Source of the DNA: Calamus simplicifolius
Taxonomy: Eukaryota; Streptophyta; Magnoliopsida; Arecales; Arecaceae
Assembly: GCA_900491605.1 (NCBI GenBank)
Contig: UESW01003881.1
Location: 1,406,157-1,470,156 of the forward strand
Reading direction: 5' to 3'
DNA: 64,000 nucleotides
The number at the start of each line of letters is the position of its first letter. Position 1 is the stretch's first letter. The notes beneath the pieces are model-generated. The model did no database searches. It was not told the DNA's origin and saw only the letters and a list, made by a program, of their open reading frames with translations. This document shows positions 9,721 through 22,700 of the stretch, in pieces. The position numbers were made by a program, and so were the translations under genes.

Positions 9721-12185
9721 TGTTGCCCAGATGTAGCAATCTAAGAGGGAGTGAATTGGGTATTAAAAAATTAATTGTGCAAATATGTGCTTATCGAATT
9801 TTAATTGGCAGCGGTGTAGTGATATGAACACAATAATTTCACAAAAATAATGCAAGCAATCAAATACAGAGATTTTTATAGTAGTTCAGTGCCAACCCAT
9901 CACCTACGTCCACTTTCCAAAAATTCTTTGGGAATTTTACTCCAATCATATTACCAACGATTATAACCCCTAGCCTTACCTGGCTAGTCCTCTTGTTATA
10001 CAGCATAAGAAAGCTAAATCCCTAGCCTTACCAGGCTAGTCCTCTTATTTTATGGTACAAGGAAGCCAAATGACCAAGGGTTAAACCTAACCCTTTTATA
10101 AAAATGTGTTCAGAAAATTTAAGAACAGAGAGCTCCTAAATCGAGCAAATATTCAAAATAAATACTTTATAACTTTTGTAGACAATCTTTAGCAATAAAT
10201 GAAACTTCTTTAAATAGCTGAAGTTTTGAATGCTTGTGGAAGCTTTAATGATTCAACAGGGATGAGCAGTAAATGATCTCCAAGCTTTCTCGATTTCAAT
10301 ACAGAGCTTCCTTTCAACAACCAAGAATAATATATGCAATAATGGCTCTCTTTTCCTTGTATTTCTTCCTTCTTTTCTTCTTCTATACTCCGCTATTTAA
10401 AGCATTTCATATGCAAAAATATCCATTAGACTTAATCGAAATGAATGAAAAGTAAAACGGAAAGAAAATATAACCGTTGTAAATATTTTTCTTGAGCATT
10501 GAATGCACTGGTATCCATTTGAGGAAGAAAGATCTTTGCCATATTCCAAAAAATCAGAAGTTAGTTAGCTGAAAATAGAACTTAAGAAAAGATATATATA
10601 GAGAGAGAGAGAAGAACTTGTCTAGGTGTAGTAGAGATGGATATTAGTTGGCTGGAGTTTGATTCCAGTTAACTAATCCAAGAAGGAGATCGGCCAGAGT
10701 GAGCATTAGCTAGCTGAACTGAGAGTTCAGTTAGCTATTTTCATAGTGAGCACGGCTAATAGAGGAGTCATGCTTTCCATTAGCTAGCTGAATAAAACTT
10801 TAGTTAGCTATTATCATGAGGAGTACGATCAAAGAGGATTCCTGCAAAGTGATAGTTAGCTGGACCAAAGGTCCAGTTAGCTATTCACAAGAAGAGCACG
10901 GCCAGAGGAAGAGATTTATGCCAATATAGTTAGCTGGACTAAAGGTCCAGTTAACTATCTCAAAGTTTCACACGGTTATAAGAAAGAAATTCAAACCTTT
11001 AGTTAGCTAGATCCAAGGTCCAGTTAACTATTTCAATGTTTCACACGGCTAGGAGGGATGAAAAGAAAACCGCCAGTTAGCTGGACCTAAGGTCCAATTA
11101 ACTATTTTAATGTTCCACATGGCTAGAGAGATGATCAGGCCAAAAGTAACTAGCTGGAGTTTAACTCCAGTTAACTAAGCTCAAGAATCCCATGACAAGA
11201 TAAAGTATTTCAGCCCGTTAGCTAGCTGGACTAGGAGTCCAGTTAACTATTTTCATAAGCAATTCAGCCAAGGCAAGAGAGAGTTAGCTTGTCAGCTAGC
11301 TGGACTCAGAGTCCAGTTAACTAACTCCATAAGCAGGTCGACTAAGGCATAAAAGAGTTAGCTTGTTAGCTAGCTGGACTCAGAGTCCAGTTAACTAACT
11401 CCATAAACAGCTCGGCCAAGGCATAAAAGAGTTAGCATGTTAGCTAGCTAGTCAGGTAACCATTCACATGTAGATCTCTTCTAGCCATTTACATGATGGG
11501 TTAGTTAACTGGACTCAGAGTCCAGCTAGCTAACATGCTAATCTTTTATGCCTTGGCCGAGCTGTTTATGGAGTTAGTTAACTGGACTCTGAGTCCAGAT
11601 AGCTAACAAGCTAACTCTTTATGCCTTAGTCGACCTGCTTATGGAGTTAGTTAACTGGACTATGAGTCCAGCTAGCTAACAAGCTAACTCTTTTATGCCT
11701 TAGTCGACTTGCTTATGGAGTTAGTTAACTGGACTCCATAAACAGTTCGGCCAAGGCATAAAAGAGTTAACTTGTTAGCTAGTTGGACTCAGAGTCCAGT
11801 TAACTAACCCATCATGTAAACGGCTATAAGAGATCTACAAGAGCCATAGCTAGCTAGTCAGGTAACCATTTTGAGGGACCATTCGGCCAAGAGCTCTACA
11901 TACCATTCCAATTGACTATTTATCAGTTCCAGTTAACCATTTCAAGGAGTGATTCGACCAGGTATGAGTTCCAAGACAACTTAGCTAGCTGGAAAAATCC
12001 TCAGTTAACTAGTTGGAGAACCACACGGCTAGGAGCAATCATTCATATGATTTTAACTTAATGAGGCACATTGTAATTCATCTGAAAGCAGCTTCATTTT
12101 TCTGCATTGATCTTTGTCTCCATAATAAATAAATTAGTTCTTACTTAATTGTTTTGTAATCATCAAAATCAATTTAGGGCCAGCA
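9721..12185 (-). repeat. 5' LTR of the copia element
   Basis: About 2465 bases; begins TGTTGCCC and ends GGGCCAGCA on the plus strand, so the TG/CA ends are preserved. It matches the other LTR throughout except for an extra segment at about 11465-11730. A TTTAAATA box on the minus strand near 10394-10402 is a possible promoter element; it is conserved at about 776-784 in the other LTR. That assignment is weak. Confidence 0.9.
11465..11730. repeat. Inverted segment of the palindrome array in the 5' LTR
   Basis: Here the array units run in reverse: GTTAGTTAACTGG...CAGCTAGCTAAC...TTTTATGCCTTGG instead of the forward CCAAGGCATAAAAG...GTTAGCTAGCTGG on both sides. The stretch pairs with 11180-11460 and with 11730-11850, so the LTR can fold into a hairpin several hundred bases long. 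The segment is absent from the 3' LTR, so it arose after insertion or was present on only one side. Confidence 0.8.
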
Positions 12186-12190
12186 GTTAT
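12186..12190. repeat. Target site duplication GTTAT, right copy
   Basis: Identical to the five bases at 123-127 that precede the element. Confidence 0.85.
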
Positions 12191-12829
12191 GATCCTCGAA
12201 TTTAGAACTCTCAACTTCCTATCTTAGCTCCTATGGACTATACTATTTGATGTCATAGGGTCATTGCTATCTATCAGTAAAGCATAACCCATCGAAACCC
12301 ATTGATTGAGTTAATCAAAATCTTAATGGTGAGATCAATATAGGCACATGGTCACATTTGGTATAACTATAGCTAGCACCTATAGAGGTTGGTACATGCA
12401 CCTATCCTTATATAAGCTTAATATATAAATCTTACTTTAAAAACTTAGTGATATTTGTCGATCTGATCATTGAGATACTGCCAATTCATGTGACAAAAAT
12501 GGACATCATATTTGAAATAGGAAAAGGAAGATGAAAAGTTATAAACTTTAGTTACAAAGAGCAATAGAATAAAAATATAGTATAATTATTATGAATAAAA
12601 GTTAGAAGTTGATAATGTAAATAACAAGAGGAAGAGAAAATAATATTAATTAAATTGATGTTAACAAAAAAAAGTCTACTGATATATGCTTATCAAGTAT
12701 AATCAAATGATGCTATGGAATAATAAATTTAAAAGGAGTAGAAAAAATAATTCAAGAAAATCATATTAAAGAAAAGATATATGTTTATCACAAGAGGGTT
12801 TGAATAAACACATGAGAAAATATAATTTT
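12191..12829. other. AT-rich intergenic stretch
   Basis: No gene seen. From about 12530 it becomes A-rich and may be the worn 5' part of the LINE that follows. Confidence 0.5.
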
Positions 12830-14340
12830 CGGTTTTGAAAGTGTGCCTAAAGGTTATGATATTGGAGATAGAATAAGGGAGGGAATGTCATTTTAACTAA
12901 CACATGCTTTAAAAGAAAGATTTTCATAATAACTTAAAGTAAAATAGATTTCTTTCCTAGTAGAAAAATTAGTTAAGCTTTATGTAAATATTTTAAAATT
13001 ATGCATTCGAATTACAAAGGAGAAAAAAAAATTTAAACAGAATATAAAGAAAAATAACATCTAGATAGAGAAGTTAATACTATATGGGAATAGATAACTA
13101 ATAATATTAAGAAAATATTTGTAAAAAAATTAAAAAATATAATATGTAAGAGGAGTTGGTAGTGGAATGAAAAAAAAAATGTTGGTAGTTAGAACTAAAA
13201 GAAAGTATGGTAAAAACTTCATATCAAATAATAAGCATATGCAATTCATAAGAAGGCTAAAAAAGAGGTTGATAAGATAGTACAAGATGTTAAATTAAGG
13301 TTGCTAGAAGGATATATATCATTACAAAATTAAGGAAAAAACTAAAAACTTAAGTTGAATGGAACACAAATGAATATAAAATGCTTTAATTAAGAAGAAC
13401 AAGATCAAAAAATGATGAAGGAATTATTGAAATAACTTATTACTTAAAAGTCATAGATATGATTTAGAATACCTTACTAGTTTAATTGAAGATAAAAATG
13501 TTAAGTATATGCATAGAATTAGAGTATCAAGGATAAAAGAGATTATAAAAGGTTAAAGTAGAAAAAATAATTAGACTTGATGGAATTCCTATAGAGATTT
13601 GAAGTTATTTAAATAATATGGAAATAATATGATTGGCTAATTTCTTAAATAAGATTTTTAAGATCAAAAAAATATCTAATGAATAGAGAAAAGGTATTAC
13701 AATACCAATTTATAAGATAAAAATGATATTAAAAATTATTCTAATTATCATGACATTATTCATGAGCCATATTATGAAGCATTGAGAAAAGGTGATTGAG
13801 CATAGTTTAAGACATGATATAAAAATATCAAAGAAGCAACTTGATTTTATATCAAGAAGTTTAATTATAAAAGCTATTTTTATCCTCATAAAGTTAGAAT
13901 ATATATATATATATAATAGACAAAAGATTTTTGTATAATTTTTATTAATTTAGAGAAACTATATGATAAACTTTCTTAAAAAGTCCTACAATAAGTGTTA
14001 AAAAAAATTATAAAATATATTAATGTAATTAAGAACATATATGATTGAATGATTACTAGTATGAGAATAATTGATGTTAATGCTAATAACTATTTAATAA
14101 CAATAGAATTATATAAAAGATATGTTTTAAGCACTTATAAATTTACACTAGTTATAAAAGAGCTTAGTGGATATGTTTAGGATGATATTTTGCAAAGCAT
14201 GCTATTATGAATAATATATTCTTGGTGAAGAAACTAAGGTTGGGATTAATCATAGATTAGATTTATGAAGAAATGTATTAAAATTTAAGATACTTATTTT
14301 AAGTAAGAGTCCAAGATAAAATATATAAATATAAATTTAA
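12830..14340 (+). pseudogene. LINE relic: endonuclease and reverse transcriptase remnants
   Basis: Frame-shifted translation shows the order of a plant L1-type ORF2. An endonuclease part (ILTNTCFKRK, then SKIDFFPSRKIS) lies at about 12890-12970. A linker with KKAKKEVDKIVQDVK is at about 13250. The reverse transcriptase region follows: LDGIPIEI, MEIIWLANFLNKIFKIKKIS, ITIPIYK, MSHIMKH, KQLDFISRSLIIKAIFI. A GEETKVGINHRLDL block near 14225 matches the finger after the catalytic FADD motif. Dozens of stops and A-rich decay show it is ancient. The relic stops abruptly near 14350. Confidence 0.75.
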
Positions 14341-14939
14341 TAAAATTAAAATAGATAAAAGGCTCAACTTAAAATTTCAATCAAAAACATGAAGATCATG
14401 CCATACCAACCACGTATGACCTCATAAGTCCGCAAAGTATTCATCATGATATCAAGCAAATAACTAAGCAATAGAATACAATAAATTTAATATTTAAATG
14501 TCTATAAGAAATCTTCAATAATTTGAATTGTAACATAAATATTATTTAATACTAATTATAACATAATTTAGAATATTCTAGGTCACAATGAAGACTCTCG
14601 TATAGTTAAATATTCCTTTATTAGTGTCTCATCAAACCTATTGCTTAATATGAAAGGAAAAAGATAGAATAATGAACATGACTAAAAAGTTCAAATATAA
14701 GTAAATAAATTTTCTTAATAACGATACAATTCATATGGGTAAGTCATTATATAGTCAAGATAATAGGATTCATAATACTCAAACATTTAACTCATATTCA
14801 TAATGATAATTTAAGTCAATCATAATTTATCTCGAAAGCCAATCTAACAATGCCCTTTCTCATAAGCTCAAAATTAATCAAGTGCCAAGCACAACCCTTA
14901 ATTGAAAAGATATTTATTTAATATATAATTTTATTGGTA
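14341..14939. other. AT-rich stretch without genes
   Basis: No ORF or motif is recognised. It starts with a less AT-rich segment (14390-14460) that seems to belong to a different repeat from the LINE before it. Confidence 0.4.
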
Positions 14940-15235
14940 GGATATCTCTCCCATATAACCCCCATTGATAAGATTTATATCGAATGTAAACCATTACTAT
15001 TTGTTCAACGTATAACTATTGTTAGTGGTGTAATGGTCTGATATATAACCTCCATTGGCTAAGTATCTATTTAATATGTAACCCTCTTGTTGGTAAGGTA
15101 TTTGTCCAATATATAATAATTATAGGCAAGATATCTGACTAATATATAATCTTTGTTTGCAAAATATTTGTCTAATATATAATATTTGTTATTAGGATAT
15201 TTGTTCAATACATAATCTCCTTTGATAGAGTACCT
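14940..15235. repeat. Degenerate ~37-bp tandem repeat
   Basis: About eight diverged copies of a unit reading roughly GGTAAGATATTTGTCCAATA followed by TATAACCTCCATT. Examples start near 14936, 15044, 15093, 15127, 15165 and 15196. The minus strand is accidentally stop-poor, giving a Tyr/Lys/Asn-rich reading frame that I do not take as a gene. Confidence 0.65.
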
Positions 15236-16829
15236 GGCATGTTGGCTAGGACTCAAAATATAGAACATGCCATATGCAATCATAGTGTTATAAACATGTT
15301 CAAATTTATATTTCATAACATTAAATCTATAAATATATGTCAATCAATTATAAAATTTTTGATATTAATTTTTTTAAAAAATAATATATGAAAATATAGT
15401 GATGATGAGACATTGCTTATTTTATTTGTATGATTATAAAAAAATTTTAACTAATTTTGAATGTTATGATCAAATATAAAATTAGAATTAATGTGTGGTT
15501 TTTTTGAGAGAGTAATGTTGCCAATCTTGATCAATAGATATGATAGGAAATCTTGATCAATAGATAATAGGGAATTTAGGATAACTGTGATCGTTTCAAG
15601 GGGATTACATCTCTAGATTATCGTTTCAAAAAGATCAGGCCTCCAGATAAAAAGAAAATAAATTAATAATATTATTTCACTATGATAAGCCAGAATGACT
15701 ATTACATATTTATAGGGTTGAAATCCTAATTTTTGAAAGAAAGCTAAATATAATTATATAAGAAACCTTCAAATGAAAGTAATGTACAATTGAGAAAATA
15801 AATCATTGTCTAAAATTAAATTTTTTTCTTAATAACTAGACCATGTAAAGCAAAGAAATCTTATAGATTTGAAAAGACCTTTAAAATTAGAAATCCTATC
15901 AAATAATGACATTAAATCTTTAGTAACATAGATAACCCTTCATGAAAGTGATAATATATTATTGGCCTTATACCAATTATCTCTTATAAGATTGTAAGCT
16001 CATACCAATAAGGAAAGGAATCTCTCTAAATTAGGAATTAAGGAAAATTTAAGAACTTAATTGATAAATTTTACACATTAAAAAATTTCAAGTAAGGCTT
16101 ATTTATAAAGAGATCTCCTAAATTTAATATATTTTGTACTTCCCATATGATACTAGCTTTTAAAGCAAACCTCACTTCCAATAAAATACTAATTTTTTAA
16201 ACCAAAATAAGGAGATAAATATTAAATAAATATCTTGAAATATATTCTTAACTCCTAGTTGGCTTCTAACTCATCTAATATGAGTTTTCTAAAGAAAAAA
16301 AACAAAAAAATTCAAATAAAAATACAAGAAAATATCTTTAAATTGTCCTTAAAATAAAATTAACTTTTATAAATTTTTGAAAGTTTGACTGGCACATATT
16401 CATTTAAGTGCTTATAACTTTTCAATTGACTTTCATTTTAATAATTCAAAATACTTTGCAAAGTTGACTTGACACTGATATTGTAAACAGAGATTTACTT
16501 GAATAATTTAATTATATTAGCCATATTAAATCTTTCTTTTTAAGTATATGTACTCAGTTGGGGTATTATAAAAGGGAGATTGAAGAAAATGTTTATCCAT
16601 AAGACTAAAATAAGCCAGATAAAATACATAATTGCAACTAAGATATTGTATATATGTAAGATATTTGCCAAGTTAATGAAAAATTATTTTAGATGCCAAT
16701 AAAGGCAACTATACTTTAGATATAAAATGTTGAGCAAATAAAAACTAATGTGTGGATAAAATAAGTTTGGTCAAGTAAGAACATTAAAATAAATATTCAA
16801 AAATATAGAAGGGATATAATAATAAATAA
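15236..16829. other. AT-rich intergenic stretch
   Basis: No gene, RNA or clear repeat recognised. A near-duplication GATCAATAGATAT lies at 15529-15565. Confidence 0.4.
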
Positions 16830-17085
16830 AAATATAACATAAAAATGTGAAAATGATGCTCATTAAAGATAAATTGGAAGAAAGATAACTTAAATGATTT
16901 GAATATCTATAATATAAGTTATAAAATATATCAATAGGAGTGATTGGATATATATAATGAAAGATAGGTAAAGATAGATAAAAAAATTATATAAAAAGAA
17001 ATAAAAAATTTGGTATCCCTACAAATTGTAATTATCGAGTGGAATAAAGGAAAAGAATTTAAGGTGTTGATCCTAACATTTTTGA
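16830..17085 (+). pseudogene. LINE 3'-end fragment
   Basis: Broken translation gives MMLIKDKLEER, then LKFEYL, and ends with a VEKRI-like motif and GVDPN. This matches the C-terminal tail after reverse transcriptase in plant LINEs (IEDKLREKRLRWFGHV ... AEWRKRI.VADP). It may be the missing 3' part of the relic that breaks off near 14350, separated by about 2.5 kb of later insertion; that link is inference. Confidence 0.55.
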
Positions 17086-18167
17086 AATTTAAAGTTTAGT
17101 TGTTGTTGCTATTCTACCTTTTTCATCTCCTTCTCTCCCAAAATGGTATCTTATCTCTATTTAGTCTCAGCTCATTGAAAATTAAAACATCTATGCCTAA
17201 GAGTGGGTATGGGTGGGGCTCCATGCTTGGCCTCGAAAATTAAGGAGCTTGGTCCATAGTTTTAAGCCTATAGGGGTAAATTGGGCTAGAAATTTTAGAT
17301 CCATTCAAATTTTAGGCCAAATCCAAGCGCAAAAAATGCTAACCCTACTTGGCTATGCCTAACCCAAAATTTTATTTATATTTTTTAAAAATATTAGATA
17401 TACTTATATATATAAATAGATCCTTTATATATTTTTATTTGAACTAAAAGATATTTTTAAAGTGCAGGAAATGGGAATCAAATAAGTAATGTGGGAGTTT
17501 AAAAGTAAGGCTTCAACCAACCGAACAAGTTTTTCTTCTCAATAGTATGTGTATATATATTATATTTCTACATTTATGATCTATGTACCTATAGGTTGGG
17601 CTCGATCCTTTAGATACTACCATCAAATATATGCTTTGGACTATCCTTTTTGCTTTTTGGTTCAATCTTAAATCAGTCCAATTCAATTTAGCTCATGCCC
17701 ACCTCTTTCTATGAAGATTCATACCCCATAAATAAAATATAATCAGGCATGCCTCTTATTTTATTTTTTATAATTTTTGGTTACTTATATTTATTACTTA
17801 CCTTTTATTTAATTACTTTTATTATTCTATATTTTATAATAAGAAAGTATGTTTTATAATCAATTACTTTGACCTTTTAATTTAAAATTTGATCCTTTTA
17901 AATCATATTATAAATGCCATTTTTGCTATTTTAAGCATACATAGTTATTAATTATTATTATTGTCCGGAGTAATCCTCAAGGCTGGGATTTTTTTTTTTA
18001 ATCTTTTTTTTTTTTCTCCTGAAGCACGCGTAGTTTCCTGAAGCGTGCGTCGGACGCTCGTCGACGGAAAGGGTCTCCTTTTCGTTTGCAACTTCTTCTA
18101 CCGAGTCTTCATAAAAAAGAAAACCCCCCACCAAGTCTTCCCTCATCTTTGGCTGAAGCCCTAAGCC
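17086..18167. other. Intergenic region and 5' flank of the bZIP gene
   Basis: AT-rich until about 18010, where composition changes sharply to GC-rich sequence containing AAGCGTGCGTCGGACG. This probably marks the promoter and 5' UTR of the bZIP gene. I cannot point to a convincing TATA box. Confidence 0.4.
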
Positions 18168-19787
18168 ATGGCAGAGCCTTCCTTCCTTCCTCCCAATCCC
18201 TTGATCCAGGCCTCCGATCCTCCGTCATTCGATCCCGTGTTCTCTCTCGACGATCTTCCCTTGCCCGACGACTTCCCCACCGATTTCCTCTTCGATGACT
18301 TCGAAATCAACGCAGATTTCCCCATCGAGGATTTGCTCCGGTCGCCGGAGGACCAGCCGTTCCCTCCCTCAGGCGATGGATCCCCGCCGCCCAATTCCAA
18401 CGACGGATCGGGCGTTTGCTCCTCCGAGCCCCATCAAAGTTCCGATCTTTCCCGGAATAATGGCCCCTCCTCCCCCGACTCCGGCCACTCCGCCACCTGC
18501 TCCCCCGATTCCGGCAAATCCTCTGGCGTCTCCAGCCAGGAGGTGAAGCTGGAGGAAGAGAAGAGCGGGTGGAGCCTCAAGAGGAAGAAGGACGGAGAGG
18601 ATGGATGCGCTAGCCCTAATTCTAACCCTGACCCTAGGAGTAGCAAGTATCGGCGGTCGGAGGAGGGGAATTCCACGAGTTTTTTTAATGCAGGAAGCGA
18701 GGAGGAGGATAAGAGGAAGGCGAGGCTGATAAGGAACCGGGAGAGCGCCCAGCTTTCGAGGCAGCGGAAGAAGCATTACGTTGAGGAGCTGGAGGAGAAG
18801 GTGAAGTCCATGCACTCCACGATCAATGAATTGAACACCAAGATCTCTTTCATCATGGCGGAGAATGCGAGCTTACGGCAGCAATTGGGTGGAAGCGGCG
18901 CGAATTGCCCTCCGCCAGCTGGTTTCCCTTCGCCGGCGATGGTGCCCATGCACTTCCCATGGATCCCGGGATATGCCCTGAGGGCCCAGGGTCCTCAGGT
19001 TCCCTTGGTTCCTATACCTAAATTGAAGCCCCAGCAGCCCACGCCAGCTCCAAGAGCCAAGAAGTCTGAGAGCAAGAAGAACGAGGGCAAGACCAAGAAG
19101 GTTGCGAGCGTGAGCCTTTTGGGGCTATTGCTGGTTATGCTATTTTTCGGAAGTGTAATTCCAGGAGTAAATCTTAGATATGGAGGAGGTAGAGATGGAG
19201 TATATGGTAAATTAGGTGTCACCAAAGGTGGAATTTTTGGCCAGTCTAAAGGTAAGATTTTGAGTGTCAGTGGTCGTGGTAGAAGTCTGAATGGTACTGA
19301 TGAAATAGGATTATGTAATGGAAGGGCGGATTTTAGCAAAGGAGGTGTTGAGAGGCTCACTGGTAGGAAATGCGAGACTGGAGTTGATGGGTCAGTGTTC
19401 AAGGTGAAACAGAACTCGAGTGAGACTCTTCCTGCATTGCTGTATGTTCCAAGAAACGGGAAGCATGTGAAGATTAATGGAAATTTGATAATTCATTCTG
19501 TTCTTGCTAGTGAGGAGGCCATGACACAAAAAAATCTAGGGACCAGGTGACACGAACATCAGGTAAAGAAGGTAAAGAAACAAGTCTGGCTATCCCTAAC
19601 AAACTTGCTTCGGTGTTCTCCCTCTCTAAAAGTGGAAGGGAGGCGGATCGACATTCTAACTCATATAGGAGCCCAGCTGATCATCAGAGAGCGCTTGCTT
19701 CTGATTCTGAAGATGTACATGGGGACAATTCAAAGTCAATACCAGTTGATGGGCCTTTGAAACAATGGTTCCATGAAGGAATGGCAG
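18168..19787 (+). CDS. bZIP17/28-type ER-anchored transcription factor, exon 1
   Basis: Encodes most of a bZIP factor of the Arabidopsis bZIP17/28/49 group, kept in the ER membrane and released by Golgi proteases under ER or salt stress to switch on chaperone genes (family knowledge). The start ATG at 18168 lies in AGCCATGGC. An acidic Asp/Pro-rich activation region covers residues 20-60 and a Ser-rich stretch 85-125. The basic region with NRESAQLSRQRKK is at about 182-203, the leucine zipper to about 240, and a single membrane helix (VSLLGLLLVMLFFGSVI) at about 315-331. The frame breaks at 19548. A run of seven A at 19528-19534 lies just before; one more A restores a frame that continues to the donor CAG|GTGAGC at 19788. 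With exon 2 the corrected coding length is 2079 bases, 692 residues, normal for the family. Confidence 0.93.
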
Positions 19788-22700
19788 GTGAGCATGGTGC
19801 TGCTTGTTTGTGCATATGCTTGTCCAGCATTGTTGCATCTGTAAAATGTGTGATGCTTATCCAATTAGCATATTGTTTTGTTGATTTGACTCCTAATGAT
19901 ATCTGTTTCTGTATGATCTTGATGCTCTAGAAGCTATTTAGTTGGTCTTTGCAGGGGAAAGATTAATTTTTAGTGGGGACACATTAGAAGATATGTTTTG
20001 AGGAAATAGACGGTTAGGTTGTGTTTGCATTCTTCGTAATTCTTGCTATATTTTAGCCAGACTTATTCTATTAACTTGCTATGCATGTATGATCTAGAGA
20101 AATTGCAATAAGCTATGCATGTTGGTCACTTAGAGTCTCGTATAGTACTTGGTGACAGGCATTTCCCTGTACTTGCATCAAGAAGACTAAAAACAAGGGC
20201 AGTTTTTCGTGCAGGAATGAGGAAGCGATGTATTTAAATAAAATGTTGGCAATCTTGACATGTGATGCTGAATACTACTTTGTTGGCCTTCTGTTGACAA
20301 GGTTGTTTGTTTTCAGATTCAGTGATGCAAACTATGTAGCCCTAAATTACTTATTTGATTCATATTCGATTACAGTAAGGATAACTGATGGTACAATAAT
20401 AGAATCTTACAAGTTTTCGGTATTGGGAGCAGAGTGATTTATGGAGGGTATGAGAAACCAAGATAGGATATTATGGTTCATTAGAGTTTATCTATGTAAT
20501 AAAGCAGAAGTGATGGTGATCAAGTAGGGAACGTGGGCTGTGTGTAACAAGACACCAAGGAATAGAGGATTGCTTTTATCTCATATCAAGATGCAAATTG
20601 AGTCCAAAAGAAGTGTTCTTTTGTTAGTTTAGGATGATAATGCTCTTTTTTGCCCATATATTATTTATTTTTTCTTTTCTTCCACATGGGATTTGATTCA
20701 CAGGGAAGAGTAAGATGGAGTGTGTATGTGCATATACATATTCAAGACCCTAGAAATGAGCTCTTCAGAAGGGAATGCTGAAATTATGGTATTACACAAA
20801 TCGAGAATGAGGATTTTGTCATGTGGGGCATCATAGATAAGAGATCATCATCCAGTAGGATGATTGTATATAGTGATGGAGGTATTGATTTTATATATCA
20901 CTTAAATAATTGAAACTGTAATTGGATCGGTTTTTTTCAATGATGCAAGTTATACGAAGATGATTATTGTGAAATACCTTCCACAGTTGAAAGGCTATCT
21001 ACAAATTTAGAAGCTAAGTTGGTGAATCCTTATAGATGATAAGTGATAAGGAGATGTGCTTCCAAATTGTAGGTGTCTTATATTCTTTTGTTATTCTTTT
21101 GAGAACTCAATGCTGTAATTCTTTATGTAAGTTTCCCTTGACTGTAACTAATGTCTGCATCTTATATGGGATGGATTACCTCTTGAGAATCTCAGTTTTA
21201 TTTTTGATTACACTGCCTTCAGTGGTAAATATTTTTTATGCTTGACTTTCATAATGATTTGTGATGAAGTGGGGCAATCATTGGATCATGTATACATAGC
21301 ATTGCCCTTGGTTAACCATTCGTGCTCCTGGTTTTGAGCCTTTGGGTGGATGCATGTGTGACAATGATCATTTCATTTATAATATCCTGAAATGAGATTT
21401 CACAATGAGTAAATTTATTTATGAAGCAGAGCTGAAATATTCTAAATGTGAAAGATGTGAGCTTTGTAAAAGAGAAGCCAAATATCAAATATTAAGTGTA
21501 GCCATCCTTGAAGGAGGCTGCTAAATCTTAAATTGTGTAGGTGGTATAGCCCCATATGCTTCTAAACTGAATTCTACTATTTATTTTGATTTTTCTATTG
21601 GAGTTGAGGGAAGAAATGCTTATGTGGTACCTACAAGTCTGCCACATCCTCATTTTGGGGTTCGTTTATCCTTGCTAGGAATTGTTGTAAATGCTCTTTG
21701 ATCAGCCAGTAAATATGGATATGTGATACAAGTACTGCATGATAGATATACATTGATATAACAAATCTTGACAAACTAGAATGTAACATGCCTTGGACAC
21801 TAAAACAGATAAAATATATATTTATATATGTTAATAGTTGTCTAAAAAGCAGAATGATTTATCATAACATAGTCTATACTTTGTACATCAACTTTAATAA
21901 ACTCTATTTGGCCGTCATTCAAATCCATAGACCACAATCTAGATATTATGCAATAAAGTTGGCATCACACGTTCTAAATTAGCAATCCATCATTTAATGG
22001 TCAAGATTTATAGAGCGGTAGATAGATAGGTAGATAAATAGATAGATAAATTATCAGTATTTAATATGTATTTGATGTGAGCATGCAATTTAAAATATGA
22101 TGAGTTCTTTTTTTAAAGCTCGTGTGGTCTGAGTTTGGGTGTTGGTGTTGACCAGCTGCACCAGCATATTTCTAAGAATTGGAATGCAATCCGATTTGGA
22201 CAATGCCTTTAACTAGTTGATAATTTTAACCAATAAAATATTAAAAAAAGTTTTTAAGAATAAATAAATGATTATGGAATAATATTAAATTCTAAGAGTT
22301 GATGGTACTACATGGATTAAAATTGTTTATAGTAAAATTGTTGATTTTATTTTTCAATTCTTGGGAAAAATGTGCAGGCTCATATAAATAATTAGGTAAA
22401 GTTTTGTTACTAATTCATAAGCTATGAATTAATGATCATGCTCTCCAATTCCTTCAGGATATGACTATTAGAATTCAATTATGTAGTTGTGCTGTTGATA
22501 TGCATATCCTGATATCACTTAATGATATAACCTGTGGGACTATTTGCTACCTGAGAACATGTTTGGTGCATAAAAGAGTCACAAAATCGGCTGATAGATT
22601 GTACTGAAGACTTATATATTATATGCTTGTAGACAATCTATTCATGTAATCCAAATCTTTGCCATATTCATCAAGTGTGAATGTAGTATATTAAAATTCT

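Larger units (their letters stand above)
128..12185 (-). mobile_element. Complete, decayed Ty1/copia LTR retrotransposon
   Basis: The element reads on the minus strand: 5' LTR 9721-12185, primer binding site, gag, protease, integrase, reverse transcriptase, RNase H, an extra ORF, polypurine tract, 3' LTR 128-2317. It is flanked by GTTAT on both sides. The order integrase before reverse transcriptase is diagnostic of Ty1/copia. Very long LTRs, a second zinc knuckle before the protease and an additional ORF after pol resemble the SIRE/Maximus lineage; that lineage call is inference. Every coding block carries stops or frameshifts. The two LTRs differ at about one base in eleven over the first 150 bases aligned by eye, so the insertion is old and cannot move by itself. 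Confidence 0.93.

Noticed and set aside
10273..10455. 60-codon plus-strand frame in the copia 5' LTR
   Set aside because: Runs antisense to the element within the LTR; low-complexity Phe-rich peptide.
15071..15343. 90-codon minus-strand frame rich in Tyr, Asn and Lys
   Set aside because: It is the translation of the degenerate ~37-bp tandem repeat.
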